From: GCA-016699105 sp036518915
GTDB lineage: Bacteria > Patescibacteriota > Saccharimonadia > UBA4664
Length of the DNA stretch: 22,205 bases
Assembly (NCBI GenBank): GCA_036518915.1
Contig: DATDME010000012.1
Location: 1-22,205 of the forward strand
Reading direction: 5' to 3'
Shown here piece by piece: positions 13,629 through 20,732 of this stretch. The stretch's first letter is position 1, and each line of letters begins with the position of its first letter. Under the pieces are notes generated by a model. The model was not told the DNA's origin. It worked only from the letters and a program-made list of their open reading frames with translations, and did no database searches. Both the position numbers and the translations under genes were made by a program.

Positions 13629-14267
13629 ATGAAAGCCAAAACCAAACGGCGCGTCTTGCACGTGCTCACCAAGAAAAAACTCGTCAAGCGGCGCACTTCA
13701 AAATCGGTGCTGCGGACGTTCTTGATTGCGCTTTCGACGTTGTCGGTGGGCTCACTAGCCTACGCCATTACCGTTACAAAGCCGACCGTCGGCATCAGCG
13801 TGCACTCCACGGCCGCCGGCGGCGTGCAAATTGAAGCTCCTATTACCCTCAATGCCACACCCGCCCCACAATCGCCCAACAGCCCAGCCGCCAATACTGG
13901 CCGCGGCTCCTGGTACGCCTTTGGCCTGCCCGAACCCGACGCCCTCACCTGCGCCTCTCGCACCTACCCACGCGGCACCTATCTGCTCGTCACCAACCAA
14001 TACAACAATAAATCCGTTGTCTGCCGGGTAAATGACTACGGCCCCGAAGCCTGGACCGGCCGCATCATTGACTTGTCCCGCGGCAGCTTCAGCCAGGTTG
14101 ATAACCTCAGCCGCGGCACGATTCCCGTCGAAATTCGCATCGCCTCAAGCCCCACCGGCTACGTCTCGCCAACTGACACCGACATCGGCGTGCTGGTGGG
14201 CTACACCATGTGCAACGCCAACCACTCCGGCGAGTACTGTGACCTCCACCGTCAAGATTCAAATTAG
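13629..14267 (+). CDS. Secreted RlpA-like double-psi beta-barrel protein
   Basis: 212 residues. A very basic N-terminus (KAKTKRR, KKKLVKRRTSK) precedes one hydrophobic signal or anchor segment (VLRTFLIALSTLSVGSLAYA). A Pro/Ala linker follows, then a DPBB domain from GRGSWYAFG through RVNDYGPEAWTGRIIDLSRGS to GTIPVEIRI. The SWY opening, the DYGP Asp and the R.IDLS motif are typical of RlpA/DPBB_1 proteins, several of which cleave peptidoglycan glycan strands lacking stem peptides. There is no SPOR domain; the short tail (MCNANHSGEYCDLH) has two Cys. ATG 13629 with AGAGGG 6 nt upstream is preferred over ATG 13608. Between the preceding terminator and this gene, TTGACC at 13589 is a possible -35. 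Role inferred: cell-wall remodelling. Confidence 0.85.
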   Translation: MKAKTKRRVLHVLTKKKLVKRRTSKSVLRTFLIALSTLSVGSLAYAITVTKPTVGISVHSTAAGGVQIEAPITLNATPAPQSPNSPAANTGRGSWYAFGLPEPDALTCASRTYPRGTYLLVTNQYNNKSVVCRVNDYGPEAWTGRIIDLSRGSFSQVDNLSRGTIPVEIRIASSPTGYVSPTDTDIGVLVGYTMCNANHSGEYCDLHRQDSN

Positions 14268-14273
14268 CGCAAC

Positions 14274-14321
14274 AACGTACCCCAACGTACCCCGCGGCCG
14301 CCCAGCTCGGCTCTGAGAGCC
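14274..14321. terminator. Convergent gene end with tandem 10-mer and short hairpin
   Basis: AACGTACCCC occurs twice in tandem (14274-14283 and 14284-14293). GGCTC/GAGCC (14309-14313/14317-14321) forms a small hairpin next to the end of the minus-strand FKBP gene. It probably ends transcription from one or both sides, but no T-run is present. Confidence 0.35.
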
Positions 14322-14322
14322 C

Positions 14323-14790
14323 TTACTTAACGTCGAGCAGCTCCACCTCAAACACCAGCGTGGAGTTGGCCGGAATTTTGCCGTTAGCCTGCGCGCCGTA
14401 ACCCAAGCTCGGCGGAATGACCAGTTTGCGCTTGCCGCCTACCTTCATGCCAGCCACCCCCTGGTCCCAACCCTGAATAACCTCACCAGCCCCCAGCTTA
14501 AAGCTAAAGGGCTGGTTGCGATCATACGATGAATCAAACTTGGTGCCGTCCGTCAGTGTGCCCACGTAGTTAACGGTCACCGTTTGGCCAGCCTTGGCCT
14601 CGGCGCCCGTGCCCACTACCTCATCAGTCGAGGAGAGAGCCGCCGCTGAGGCATCCGCTACAGCCGGCGAGGCACTCGGTGAGGTTGAGGCCGTTGAATT
14701 AGTGCTTTGTCCTTTTAACACAACCATTGCTCCTATTACTAATACGATAACCGCGATTGACGCCACAACCACTAACGCGCGTGTCAGCAC
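14323..14790 (-). CDS. Membrane-anchored FKBP-type peptidyl-prolyl cis-trans isomerase
   Basis: 155 residues. An N-terminal membrane anchor or signal (about 4-26, LTRALVVVASIAVIVLVIGA) and a Ser/Ala/Thr-rich spacer lead to one FKBP domain (about 58-155). Residues that line the FKBP active site are all kept: the Tyr of NYVG, FDSSYD, FSF, GEVIQGWD, GYGAQ, and the Phe of LVFEVELLDV. It should catalyse proline isomerisation of exported proteins outside the membrane, fitting the Pro-rich secreted proteins encoded nearby. The start is GTG at 14790 with GAGG 8 nt upstream on the minus strand, and a TACAAT -10 candidate at 14822-14817. It diverges from the histidine kinase gene. Confidence 0.93.
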   Translation of the reverse strand: MLTRALVVVASIAVIVLVIGAMVVLKGQSTNSTASTSPSASPAVADASAAALSSTDEVVGTGAEAKAGQTVTVNYVGTLTDGTKFDSSYDRNQPFSFKLGAGEVIQGWDQGVAGMKVGGKRKLVIPPSLGYGAQANGKIPANSTLVFEVELLDVK

Positions 14791-14867
14791 TCCATATACC
14801 TCAGATTATTGTTCCGATTGTATCAGGCAGGGAGCAGGGGAGGCTAGCCCATCTTGCAGAAAAGCAT

Positions 14868-14873
14868 TAGAAT
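14868..14873 (+). promoter_or_regulatory. -10 box abutting the histidine kinase start
   Basis: TAGAAT ends 7 nt before the ATG at 14881, the same arrangement as the DUF3048, gltX and DUF475 genes. No Shine-Dalgarno precedes the ATG. TTGCAG at 14854-14859 is too close to be its -35. Confidence 0.4.
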
Positions 14874-14880
14874 TATAAGC

Positions 14881-16431
14881 ATGAAGGCCGACCAGTTCCG
14901 CCGCCAAACCCTCGCGCTATTTTTTATCGTTTCGATTGTGCCGGCCCTGGTGGTCGGCGCCGTTTGGTACTTGTTTACCCAAACTTCCAGGCTCAATTTT
15001 CTGTTTCTCGACTTTGACTCCTTCGTCCTACCCGTGATCTTGGTGGGCGTGATTCCGGCTGTTACGCTCAGCTTTGTGTTTGCCGAGTTGCTAGCCCGGC
15101 CGGTGCGACGAATCCGCGACGCGGTCCTGGAGCTAGCCAAAGGCAATTTTAGTACGCAGTTCCGCGGCCACGGTGCCGGCGAATTCCACGAAATCGGCGT
15201 CGCCCTCGATAGCGTCGCCACAAAGTTGCAGCAGACCATCTCCGAAGCCGCTTCGGAAACCGCCCTCATTGCCGCCGAACGTAACAAACTGCGTAGCGTC
15301 CTGGGCGCCATGACCGATGGCGTATTCGCCCTGGACCACACCGGCCGCATCGTGCTATTTAACAAGGCGGCCAGCGAGCTGACCGGCCGCAGCATCACCG
15401 AAGTGGCTGGGCAGCTGGCAGAGAAAATGCTGCCGTTTCGGTCCAACGGCGAGCTCGTCATGACCCGCTGGCTAGCTAACCAGCCCGGCACCGAGCACAA
15501 GGTTGGCCAATGGAAAGGCCTTGAACTATACCGCGCCGACGGCACCAGCTTATACGTTGACGTGCAAGCGGTCGTGCTCAACGATGACCCCAACGGCATT
15601 GCCACCCTCGTCACGTTCCACGACCTCACCAAAACCCACCAGCTCGAAGAAATGAAAGTGGATTTTGTCGCGCTGGCCGCCCACGAGCTACGCACACCCA
15701 TCACCGAGATCAAGGGTTACTTAGACATCCTCAACCACGAAGCCAAGCAGCTCAACAAAGCCAACCGCGAGTTTTTGGAGCGCACCATTGCCAGCGCTAA
15801 CCAGCTCTCTGGCCTGATGCACAACCTCTTGAACGTCTCCCGGATTGAGCGTGGCGAGCTGGGCTACCAACCCGAACATCTAGACTACCGCAAGCTCGTC
15901 ACCGACGTAGTCGGCGACCTTAAACTGCGCGCCAAGCAGCAGCACCGCAAACTCACCCTGGAACTACCGCCGCTCGTAAAATCCATTCCCATCTCGGGCG
16001 ACCCAACCTCGCTCCGGGAGATCTTGACGAACCTGGTAAATAACGCCATTGAGCACACCGGCCCGAGCATTGGCGAGATCAAAGTGCAGGTAGCCGTCAA
16101 CAAGCCCAACGTCGAAACCAGCGTCATAGATAACGGCACCGGCATCCCGGCCGAAGCCGTGTCACACCTATTCACCAAGTTTTTCCGCGTGGGCGAGATG
16201 AAATCTACCACCCGCGGCACCGGCCTCGGCCTGTATATCTGCCGGGCCATGGTGGAAGCCCACGGCGGCACGATCTGGGCCGAGTCCACCGAAGGCGAAG
16301 GGAGCACCTTCACCTTCCGCTTACCAATGCGGACAGTTGCGTCCGTCTCCACTGCCGACGATAATAAAGAGCATAACCAGAAAATTACCAGAGGGGCCCA
16401 TGGCTGGATCAAAGACAATTCTATTCATTGA
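14881..16431 (+). CDS. Membrane sensor histidine kinase (HAMP-PAS-HisKA-HATPase)
   Basis: 516 residues. Two membrane spans (about 10-32 and 48-70) leave only a short external loop of about 15 residues. A HAMP-like linker (about 70-120) and a PAS domain (about 135-250, MTDGVFALDHTGRIVLFNKAA) follow. The HisKA dimerisation domain has phosphoacceptor His268 in AAHELRTP, and the ATPase domain has NLVNNAIEHT (N box), DNGTG (417-421) and GTGLG (446-450). The tiny external loop suggests sensing within the membrane or by the PAS domain. ATG 14881 is chosen over TTG 14854 because of the TAGAAT box just upstream. The last 32 nt overlap the response regulator gene; the 40-residue tail after FRLPM is probably unstructured. 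Confidence 0.93.
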   Translation: MKADQFRRQTLALFFIVSIVPALVVGAVWYLFTQTSRLNFLFLDFDSFVLPVILVGVIPAVTLSFVFAELLARPVRRIRDAVLELAKGNFSTQFRGHGAGEFHEIGVALDSVATKLQQTISEAASETALIAAERNKLRSVLGAMTDGVFALDHTGRIVLFNKAASELTGRSITEVAGQLAEKMLPFRSNGELVMTRWLANQPGTEHKVGQWKGLELYRADGTSLYVDVQAVVLNDDPNGIATLVTFHDLTKTHQLEEMKVDFVALAAHELRTPITEIKGYLDILNHEAKQLNKANREFLERTIASANQLSGLMHNLLNVSRIERGELGYQPEHLDYRKLVTDVVGDLKLRAKQQHRKLTLELPPLVKSIPISGDPTSLREILTNLVNNAIEHTGPSIGEIKVQVAVNKPNVETSVIDNGTGIPAEAVSHLFTKFFRVGEMKSTTRGTGLGLYICRAMVEAHGGTIWAESTEGEGSTFTFRLPMRTVASVSTADDNKEHNQKITRGAHGWIKDNSIH

Positions 16432-16777
16432 AGACGATAAGCCGATCGCCGAGATGTACGCCCGCATACTAGAACGCAACGGCTACCAGGTCGACTTTGC
16501 CTACAATGGCGCCGACGGCCTCAAAATGGCCGAGGACAAGCAGTACGACCTGATTTTGCTCGACATTATGATGCCCGAAAAAACCGGCATTGAGGTGCTC
16601 CACGAGCTGCGCGGCGAAGACGGTTCGGGCTATCCCAACACCAAGATCGTCATCTTAACGAACCTGGCTCAAGACAAAACCAGCCAGGAGGCTCTCAAGG
16701 CCCAGGCCGACGGCTACATTATCAAAGCCGATATTGTCCCTAGTCAACTTGCCGAAGTTATCGGCAAATTAATCTAA
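16400..16777 (+). CDS. Single-domain (receiver-only) response regulator
   Basis: 125 residues, only a CheY-like receiver domain. The acidic pocket is Glu11, Asp12 and Asp13, the phosphoacceptor is Asp55 in LLLDIMMPE, with Thr87 (VILTN) and Lys109 (YIIKAD) completing the conserved set. There is no DNA-binding or enzymatic output domain, so it must act by protein contact or pass the phosphate on. GAGGGG (16391-16396) precedes the ATG inside the kinase gene, and the overlap couples their translation, so this kinase is the presumed partner. Such kinase plus bare-receiver pairs are common in reduced bacterial genomes. Confidence 0.93.
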   Translation: MAGSKTILFIEDDKPIAEMYARILERNGYQVDFAYNGADGLKMAEDKQYDLILLDIMMPEKTGIEVLHELRGEDGSGYPNTKIVILTNLAQDKTSQEALKAQADGYIIKADIVPSQLAEVIGKLI

Positions 16778-16936
16778 AAATTTTAGAATTTTGCCGTAAG
16801 CAAAAGCGCTTTGATAGGTACACAATTAATCTTGTTCCGCGGCCAAAACCGGTCGGCCGCTTGCAAACACAAATTGAGCGCTCCGACTGCATCGATCTAT
16901 CTCAGACGGAGATGGATCGATTGCGTTCAGCTGGCG
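16778..16936. terminator. Convergent intergenic region with strong hairpins
   Basis: Between the response regulator (+) and DUF475 (-) ends. TCTAAA/TTTAGA with ATTTT follows the regulator stop almost at once and is a plausible weak terminator. GCGGCC/GGCCGC surrounds 16850. ATCGATCTATCTC (16891-16903) pairs with GAGATGGATCGAT (16909-16921) over 13 bp, with one G-U and a 5-nt loop. The last is the strongest stem but has no T-run on either strand. Confidence 0.45.
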
Positions 16937-17989
16937 TCAATGCGCCGACTGCCGGCGCTCCCGCACCGAAGCTATCACGCTGGCAATAATTATCGCCGCG
17001 CCAGCCAAGCCGGTAACCGCCTCGGGCAGGTCAGCATACAAATCCACGAGTAGCAGCACGGCCAACGAGCCCACCGCGTAATACGCGCCGTGTTCCAGGT
17101 ACTTAAAGCCAGCCAGCGTGTCGTGACGCACCAGCCAAACCGTTAGCTCCCGAATGAACATGGCGCCCACCCCCAAGCCGAGCGCAATCACGAGCACGTT
17201 GCCGGTAAGCGCAAATGCCCCCACCACGCCGTCAAACGAAAACGACGCATCGAGAACTTCCAGATAGATGAAGGTGGCAAACGCCGCCAGGCCGGTTAGC
17301 TTCAGCTGGCCGGCCGCCCGGGCCGCCCGCAGGCGCTTCTCGCCATAATTTTCAAACAGCCGGCTGACGCCGCGCACCAGCAGGTAGGTGATCAGCCCAA
17401 TGATGCCGGCGCCCAGCACCACCGGCGTCCCGTGGGGACCCAGGCCGTACGCTACACCCACGAGCACGAGCAACGCCACCAGGGTAGACAAGGTTTTTAG
17501 CCGGCCCGCCCGCACCAGCGGCCGCTCAATCACCGCCAGCCAGTGCACGGTGCGCGTGGAATCAAGCAAGAAATCCAGAAATATCATCAGCAGAAACATG
17601 CCGCCAAAAGCGGCAATAGCCGGATGGGCCGCCACGAGATGCGCAGCGTAGGCCTCGGGATGGTGCAGCGCCAAGTCTACCACCTCACCAGCCGGCAGGC
17701 CCGACGTCACCGCCACAATCAGGACCGGAAACACCAGCCGCATACCCACCACGGCAATCAACAGACCCACCGTGAGGAACATTTCTTGCCAAAAGTCGTT
17801 CATCCGCCGCAAAACCGTCGCATTGATGACGGCGTTTTCAAAGGATAAGGAAACTTCTAGCACGGCCAGAACGGCGACCGCCAGCGCTTGGTTTGGGCCA
17901 CCCACCCACCAACCCAGCGCCAACGCCAGCACTACGGCGCCAATCGAGAACTTAAAAATATTAAGCTGTGACTGCGGTAGAGACGCCAT
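16937..17989 (-). CDS. DUF475 / TerC-superfamily integral membrane protein
   Basis: 350 residues with about nine hydrophobic segments. It matches the DUF475 group related to TerC-type membrane proteins: EVSLSFENAVINATVLRRM near residue 45 and DASFSFDGVVGAFALTGN near 248 repeat the same acidic motif in two membrane segments, as expected for an internally duplicated transporter-like fold. TerC relatives have been linked to metal-ion (manganese) export and to tellurite resistance, but DUF475 proteins have no settled function. ATG 17989 is preceded at 6 nt by TACAAT on the minus strand and has no Shine-Dalgarno. It is monocistronic and divergent from the glycosyltransferase cluster. Confidence 0.88.
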   Translation of the reverse strand: MASLPQSQLNIFKFSIGAVVLALALGWWVGGPNQALAVAVLAVLEVSLSFENAVINATVLRRMNDFWQEMFLTVGLLIAVVGMRLVFPVLIVAVTSGLPAGEVVDLALHHPEAYAAHLVAAHPAIAAFGGMFLLMIFLDFLLDSTRTVHWLAVIERPLVRAGRLKTLSTLVALLVLVGVAYGLGPHGTPVVLGAGIIGLITYLLVRGVSRLFENYGEKRLRAARAAGQLKLTGLAAFATFIYLEVLDASFSFDGVVGAFALTGNVLVIALGLGVGAMFIRELTVWLVRHDTLAGFKYLEHGAYYAVGSLAVLLLVDLYADLPEAVTGLAGAAIIIASVIASVRERRQSAH

Positions 17990-17995
17990 GCATCT

Positions 17996-18001
17996 ATTGT
18001 A
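17996..18001 (-). promoter_or_regulatory. -10 box abutting the DUF475 start codon
   Basis: TACAAT on the minus strand ends 6 nt before the ATG at 17989, predicting a leaderless mRNA. No good -35 hexamer is seen. Confidence 0.5.
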
Positions 18002-18054
18002 CTGTATCAGCCAATTTAAAAATCGTGGCTTAGTTAAGGTACAAAACGTTTATG

Positions 18055-18223
18055 TATAGTCAAATCTGATAATTACGTTTAAAATTTTTCTATCACCGGT
18101 TCCGCTTGTTTCACCAGAAAGCGGAACGTTGAGGGGGTTAGATAAACATATGCTTGGTCTGGGCATTGCCGCATCGCGCAAATGCTTATGAGAGGTGCAG
18201 CATTGATGCCAAGAGATATATAA
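18055..18223 (+). other. Untranslated or leader region with hairpin and two overlapping mini-ORFs
   Basis: Most of the 315-nt gap (17990-18304). TATAGT at 18055-18060 is a possible -10. GTTCCGCTT (18099-18107) pairs with AAGCGGAAC (18119-18127). GAGGGGG (18131-18137) precedes a 13-codon ORF (18150-18191, MLGLGIAASRKCL), whose stop overlaps a second ATG (18188-18223, MRGAALMPRDI). CTTGG and GGCAT near 18153-18167 can pair with ATGCCAAG near 18207. It may be a small RNA or leader; I cannot identify it. Confidence 0.3.
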
Positions 18224-18224
18224 A

Positions 18225-18254
18225 CTTGCAAAAGTATGCAAGCTATGTTATTGT
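18225..18254 (+). promoter_or_regulatory. Promoter of the glycosyltransferase cluster with overlapping inverted repeat
   Basis: TTGCAA (18226-18231), 17-nt spacer, TATTGT (18249-18254); predicted start near 18261. CTTGCA (18225-18230) and TGCAAG (18237-18242) form a perfect 6-bp inverted repeat over the -35 and spacer, a possible operator. Confidence 0.5.
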
Positions 18255-18304
18255 CTTACTTGCTTCGAGGTTAGCGAGTAACGAGTACTCAAACGGAACA
18301 GATT

Positions 18305-18769
18305 ATGCCACGAATAACTGACAGTCCGCACCCAGTGCTGTGGGGCCGCCGTATCCGGCTTAGCCTATACAGTTTAGGCGTCATCCTCGTAGTCGTAACG
18401 GTACTGTTCTTACCAGGAACTAGCCAAGTTCTGGCCCAAGCCACCCAGCTCCATCCCGAGGTTTATTCAGAACTCGCGTTTGTACCTTCGAAGAATTTGA
18501 CCCTGCCGGTTCCCGTCAAAGCGGCCACTCCAGTGGCCTACGAGATCAGCAACCACACCACAGCCACCGCCGACTACAACGTGACGGTGCGCGTGACTGA
18601 AAACGACACCGTCCTGAGTACCACCACTACACGGATACATGTCAAAGCCGGTAGCCGCCTGCGGCAATCCGCCACCATTATTCCCCAAGTCCATAAATCG
18701 GCGCTGAACCTAACCGTTTCAATTGCCGAAAAGCCCGTCCATATCAGCTTAACTACTACATCACTATGA
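18305..18769 (+). CDS. Small exported protein of unknown function
   Basis: 154 residues. A basic start (WGRRIRL) and a hydrophobic segment (about 20-42, SLYSLGVILVVVTVLFLPG) ending near VLAQA look like a signal peptide or anchor. The remaining part of about 110 residues is Thr/Ser/Val-rich and alternates as in an Ig-like beta sandwich (YNVTVRVTENDTVLSTTTTR, ALNLTVSIAEKPVHISL). No Cys and no catalytic motif. The ATG has only a weak GGAACAG upstream. Its TGA overlaps the ATG of the GT2 gene (ATGA), so it is the first gene of the glycan cluster and may be a surface acceptor or accessory factor. The family is not recognised. Confidence 0.75.
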   Translation: MPRITDSPHPVLWGRRIRLSLYSLGVILVVVTVLFLPGTSQVLAQATQLHPEVYSELAFVPSKNLTLPVPVKAATPVAYEISNHTTATADYNVTVRVTENDTVLSTTTTRIHVKAGSRLRQSATIIPQVHKSALNLTVSIAEKPVHISLTTTSL

Positions 18770-19581
18770 CGAAAGTTACCCGAAAAGTTACCGTCCTCAT
18801 TCCGTGCTACAACGAAGAAGCCGGAATTGGCGACGTCATTAAGAGCTTTCCGAAGCAGGCCTTGCGCCGCTACGGCATCGAATTGGACGTGCTCGTCATC
18901 GACAACAACTCCCAAGACAACACCGCCACCGTTGCCGAGGCCGCTGGCGCCCGCGTCATCTTTGAGGGCAAAAAAGGCAAAGGCAATGCCATCCGCACCG
19001 GCTTTTATAGCATTAGCGATGATACCGACTATGTGGTAATGCTCGACGGCGACAACACCTACCACGGCGCCGAACTCTGGCGCATGATTGAACCCATCGA
19101 CTCGAACTTCTGCAAAGTCGTCATTGGCTCGCGCCTCGGCGGCCGCATTAGCGAAGGCTCCATGACGGCCTTCAACCGGTTCGGCAACTGGGTCTTTTCG
19201 CACCTGGTCCGCTATGCCTACCAGGTGAACGTCACCGATGTTTTAACCGGTTACTTCGCCTGGCACCGCGACGCCATTGTTGAACTGCGTCCGCATCTTG
19301 AGTCAGCCGGCTTTGCCATCGAAATGGAAATGATTACCCGGATGGCCCGGCTCGGCCACGAAATCTACTCCGTGCCGATCAGCTACACCGCGCGGGCCGG
19401 CGAGTCACACCTTGACCCGATCGGCGATGGTAGCCGCATCTTAAAGATGTTCCTCAGTAACTTGTTCTGGAAACCCGGTACCGATAGCCCCGAAGCCGCC
19501 GAAGCCAACTCAGTTGCGAGCTTATGGCGCAATCCTCGTCAATTCCTCATGCAAGCCTTCGGGCAACGGAGCGATTCGTAA
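18766..19581 (+). CDS. GT2 glycosyltransferase, dolichol-phosphate-mannose-synthase-like
   Basis: 271 residues, cytoplasmic GT-A fold without C-terminal membrane spans. Motifs are VLIPCYNEEAGIGDVI (residues 9-24), VIDNNSQDNTA, GKGNAIRTGF, MLDGDNTYHG (DGD metal site) and VIGSRLGG. It resembles enzymes that load a sugar onto a polyprenyl phosphate (DPM1 or undecaprenyl-phosphate glucosyltransferase type), which then supplies sugar on the outer face. The ending (NSVASLWRNPRQFLMQAF) is specific to this protein. ATGA coupling to the exported protein and TAATG coupling to the next gene show one operon. The donor sugar cannot be inferred. Confidence 0.9.
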   Translation: MTKVTRKVTVLIPCYNEEAGIGDVIKSFPKQALRRYGIELDVLVIDNNSQDNTATVAEAAGARVIFEGKKGKGNAIRTGFYSISDDTDYVVMLDGDNTYHGAELWRMIEPIDSNFCKVVIGSRLGGRISEGSMTAFNRFGNWVFSHLVRYAYQVNVTDVLTGYFAWHRDAIVELRPHLESAGFAIEMEMITRMARLGHEIYSVPISYTARAGESHLDPIGDGSRILKMFLSNLFWKPGTDSPEAAEANSVASLWRNPRQFLMQAFGQRSDS

Positions 19582-20732
19582 TGCCGCGCGGCCGCCACAA
19601 CGGCCGTTTGGCCATCCTCTCCGACGCCATCTTTCCCTACCACAAAGGCGGGAAAGAGGAGCGTTTGCGTGCCCTAACCAACCTGCTAGTCCAGACCGAT
19701 GCACCGGACATCCATATTTACACGATGCAGTGGTGGGACGGCCCGAGTGTTATTCAACGTGATGGCCTCACCTTGCACGCCATTATGCCCAAAACCGCAC
19801 TGTACACCCGCACAGGTCGGCGTTCCATGTGGGAAGCCATCCGGTTTAGCCTCGCTACGCTGAAGCTCCTGCGCGAAGACTTTGACCTGCTCGAGGTTGA
19901 CCATATGCCGATTATCCCCTTATTTACGGCAAAGATTGTGAGCCTCATTAAGCGCACGCCACTGATTGGCACCTGGCATGAAGTTTGGGGCTGGCAAACT
20001 TGGCGCGAATACTTGGGCCCGCTTGGCGTTATCGCCACGGCCCTCGAGTGGCTCAGTGCGCGGCTACCCAATCATATTATCGCCGTATCGGACCATACCG
20101 CCACCGGCCTCCGCAGCCAACTCGGCTACCGAGGCCCCTTAACCGTGGTCAAAAACGGCATCGACCTGGCCGCTTTCGACGCCGTCCCGGCCGCACCCCA
20201 TGCCAAATCGGACCTCATTTTCGTCGGCCGGCTCATAAAGCATAAGAATCTTGATATGCTAGTATCAGCGGTCGGCCTATTAGTGCCGCATCATCCCCGT
20301 ATCACGCTCACGATTATCGGCGATGGCCCCGAACGTGCCAATCTGGAGGAACAGGTCGCCTTGCTTGGTCTGAGTAAACACATTACATTCACCGGCCGCG
20401 TCGAATCAGACGAGGCAAAAACCGCCATAATGAAAGCCAGCCAAATTTTTGTAACACCATCATCCCGCGAAGGGTTCGGTATTAGCATTCTGGAAGCCAA
20501 CGCCTGCGGCCTGCCGGTAATAACGGCTAATGTTGCCGGTAACGCCGGGCGGCACTTAATTACCGCCGACAATGGCCAACTCGCCAACCTTTCGCCAGAG
20601 GACTTAGCGGCCGCAATCACTGCCCAACTCGCACGACCAGCCGCCAAGCGGCGCGCCGCAGCCCATGCCGCCGCGACCCGCTACGACTGGCGGCACGCCC
20701 TTCCGGAATTACTCAAGGTGTATCAGCCGTGA
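19581..20732 (+). CDS. GT4 family glycosyltransferase
   Basis: 383 residues with a GT-B fold. The N-terminal half carries a GGKEERLRAL loop and HEVWGWQTW; the C-terminal half has the donor-binding signature FVGRLIKHKNLDMLV, IIGDGPE, ITFTGRV and the E..E pair in SREGFGISILEANACGLPV. GT4 enzymes are retaining transferases acting on cytoplasmic lipid-linked glycans. ATG 19581 overlaps the preceding TAA (TAATG); starting at 19524 would duplicate 57 nt of the upstream gene, so 19581 is preferred. Its 3' end overlaps the next GTG (GTGA). Sugar specificity is unknown. Confidence 0.92.
   Translation: MPRGRHNGRLAILSDAIFPYHKGGKEERLRALTNLLVQTDAPDIHIYTMQWWDGPSVIQRDGLTLHAIMPKTALYTRTGRRSMWEAIRFSLATLKLLREDFDLLEVDHMPIIPLFTAKIVSLIKRTPLIGTWHEVWGWQTWREYLGPLGVIATALEWLSARLPNHIIAVSDHTATGLRSQLGYRGPLTVVKNGIDLAAFDAVPAAPHAKSDLIFVGRLIKHKNLDMLVSAVGLLVPHHPRITLTIIGDGPERANLEEQVALLGLSKHITFTGRVESDEAKTAIMKASQIFVTPSSREGFGISILEANACGLPVITANVAGNAGRHLITADNGQLANLSPEDLAAAITAQLARPAAKRRAAAHAAATRYDWRHALPELLKVYQP

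Noticed and set aside
14844..15713. A 289-codon minus-strand frame.
   Set aside because: Antisense to the histidine kinase, Ser/Arg/Thr-rich without any domain, and it runs into the promoter region of the FKBP gene.
16811..17053. An 80-codon plus-strand frame after the response regulator.
   Set aside because: It crosses strong hairpins and the end of the DUF475 gene, has no ribosome site, and its composition is not protein-like.
18574..19203. A 209-codon minus-strand frame.
   Set aside because: Antisense to the exported protein and GT2 genes, which are clearly real on the plus strand.
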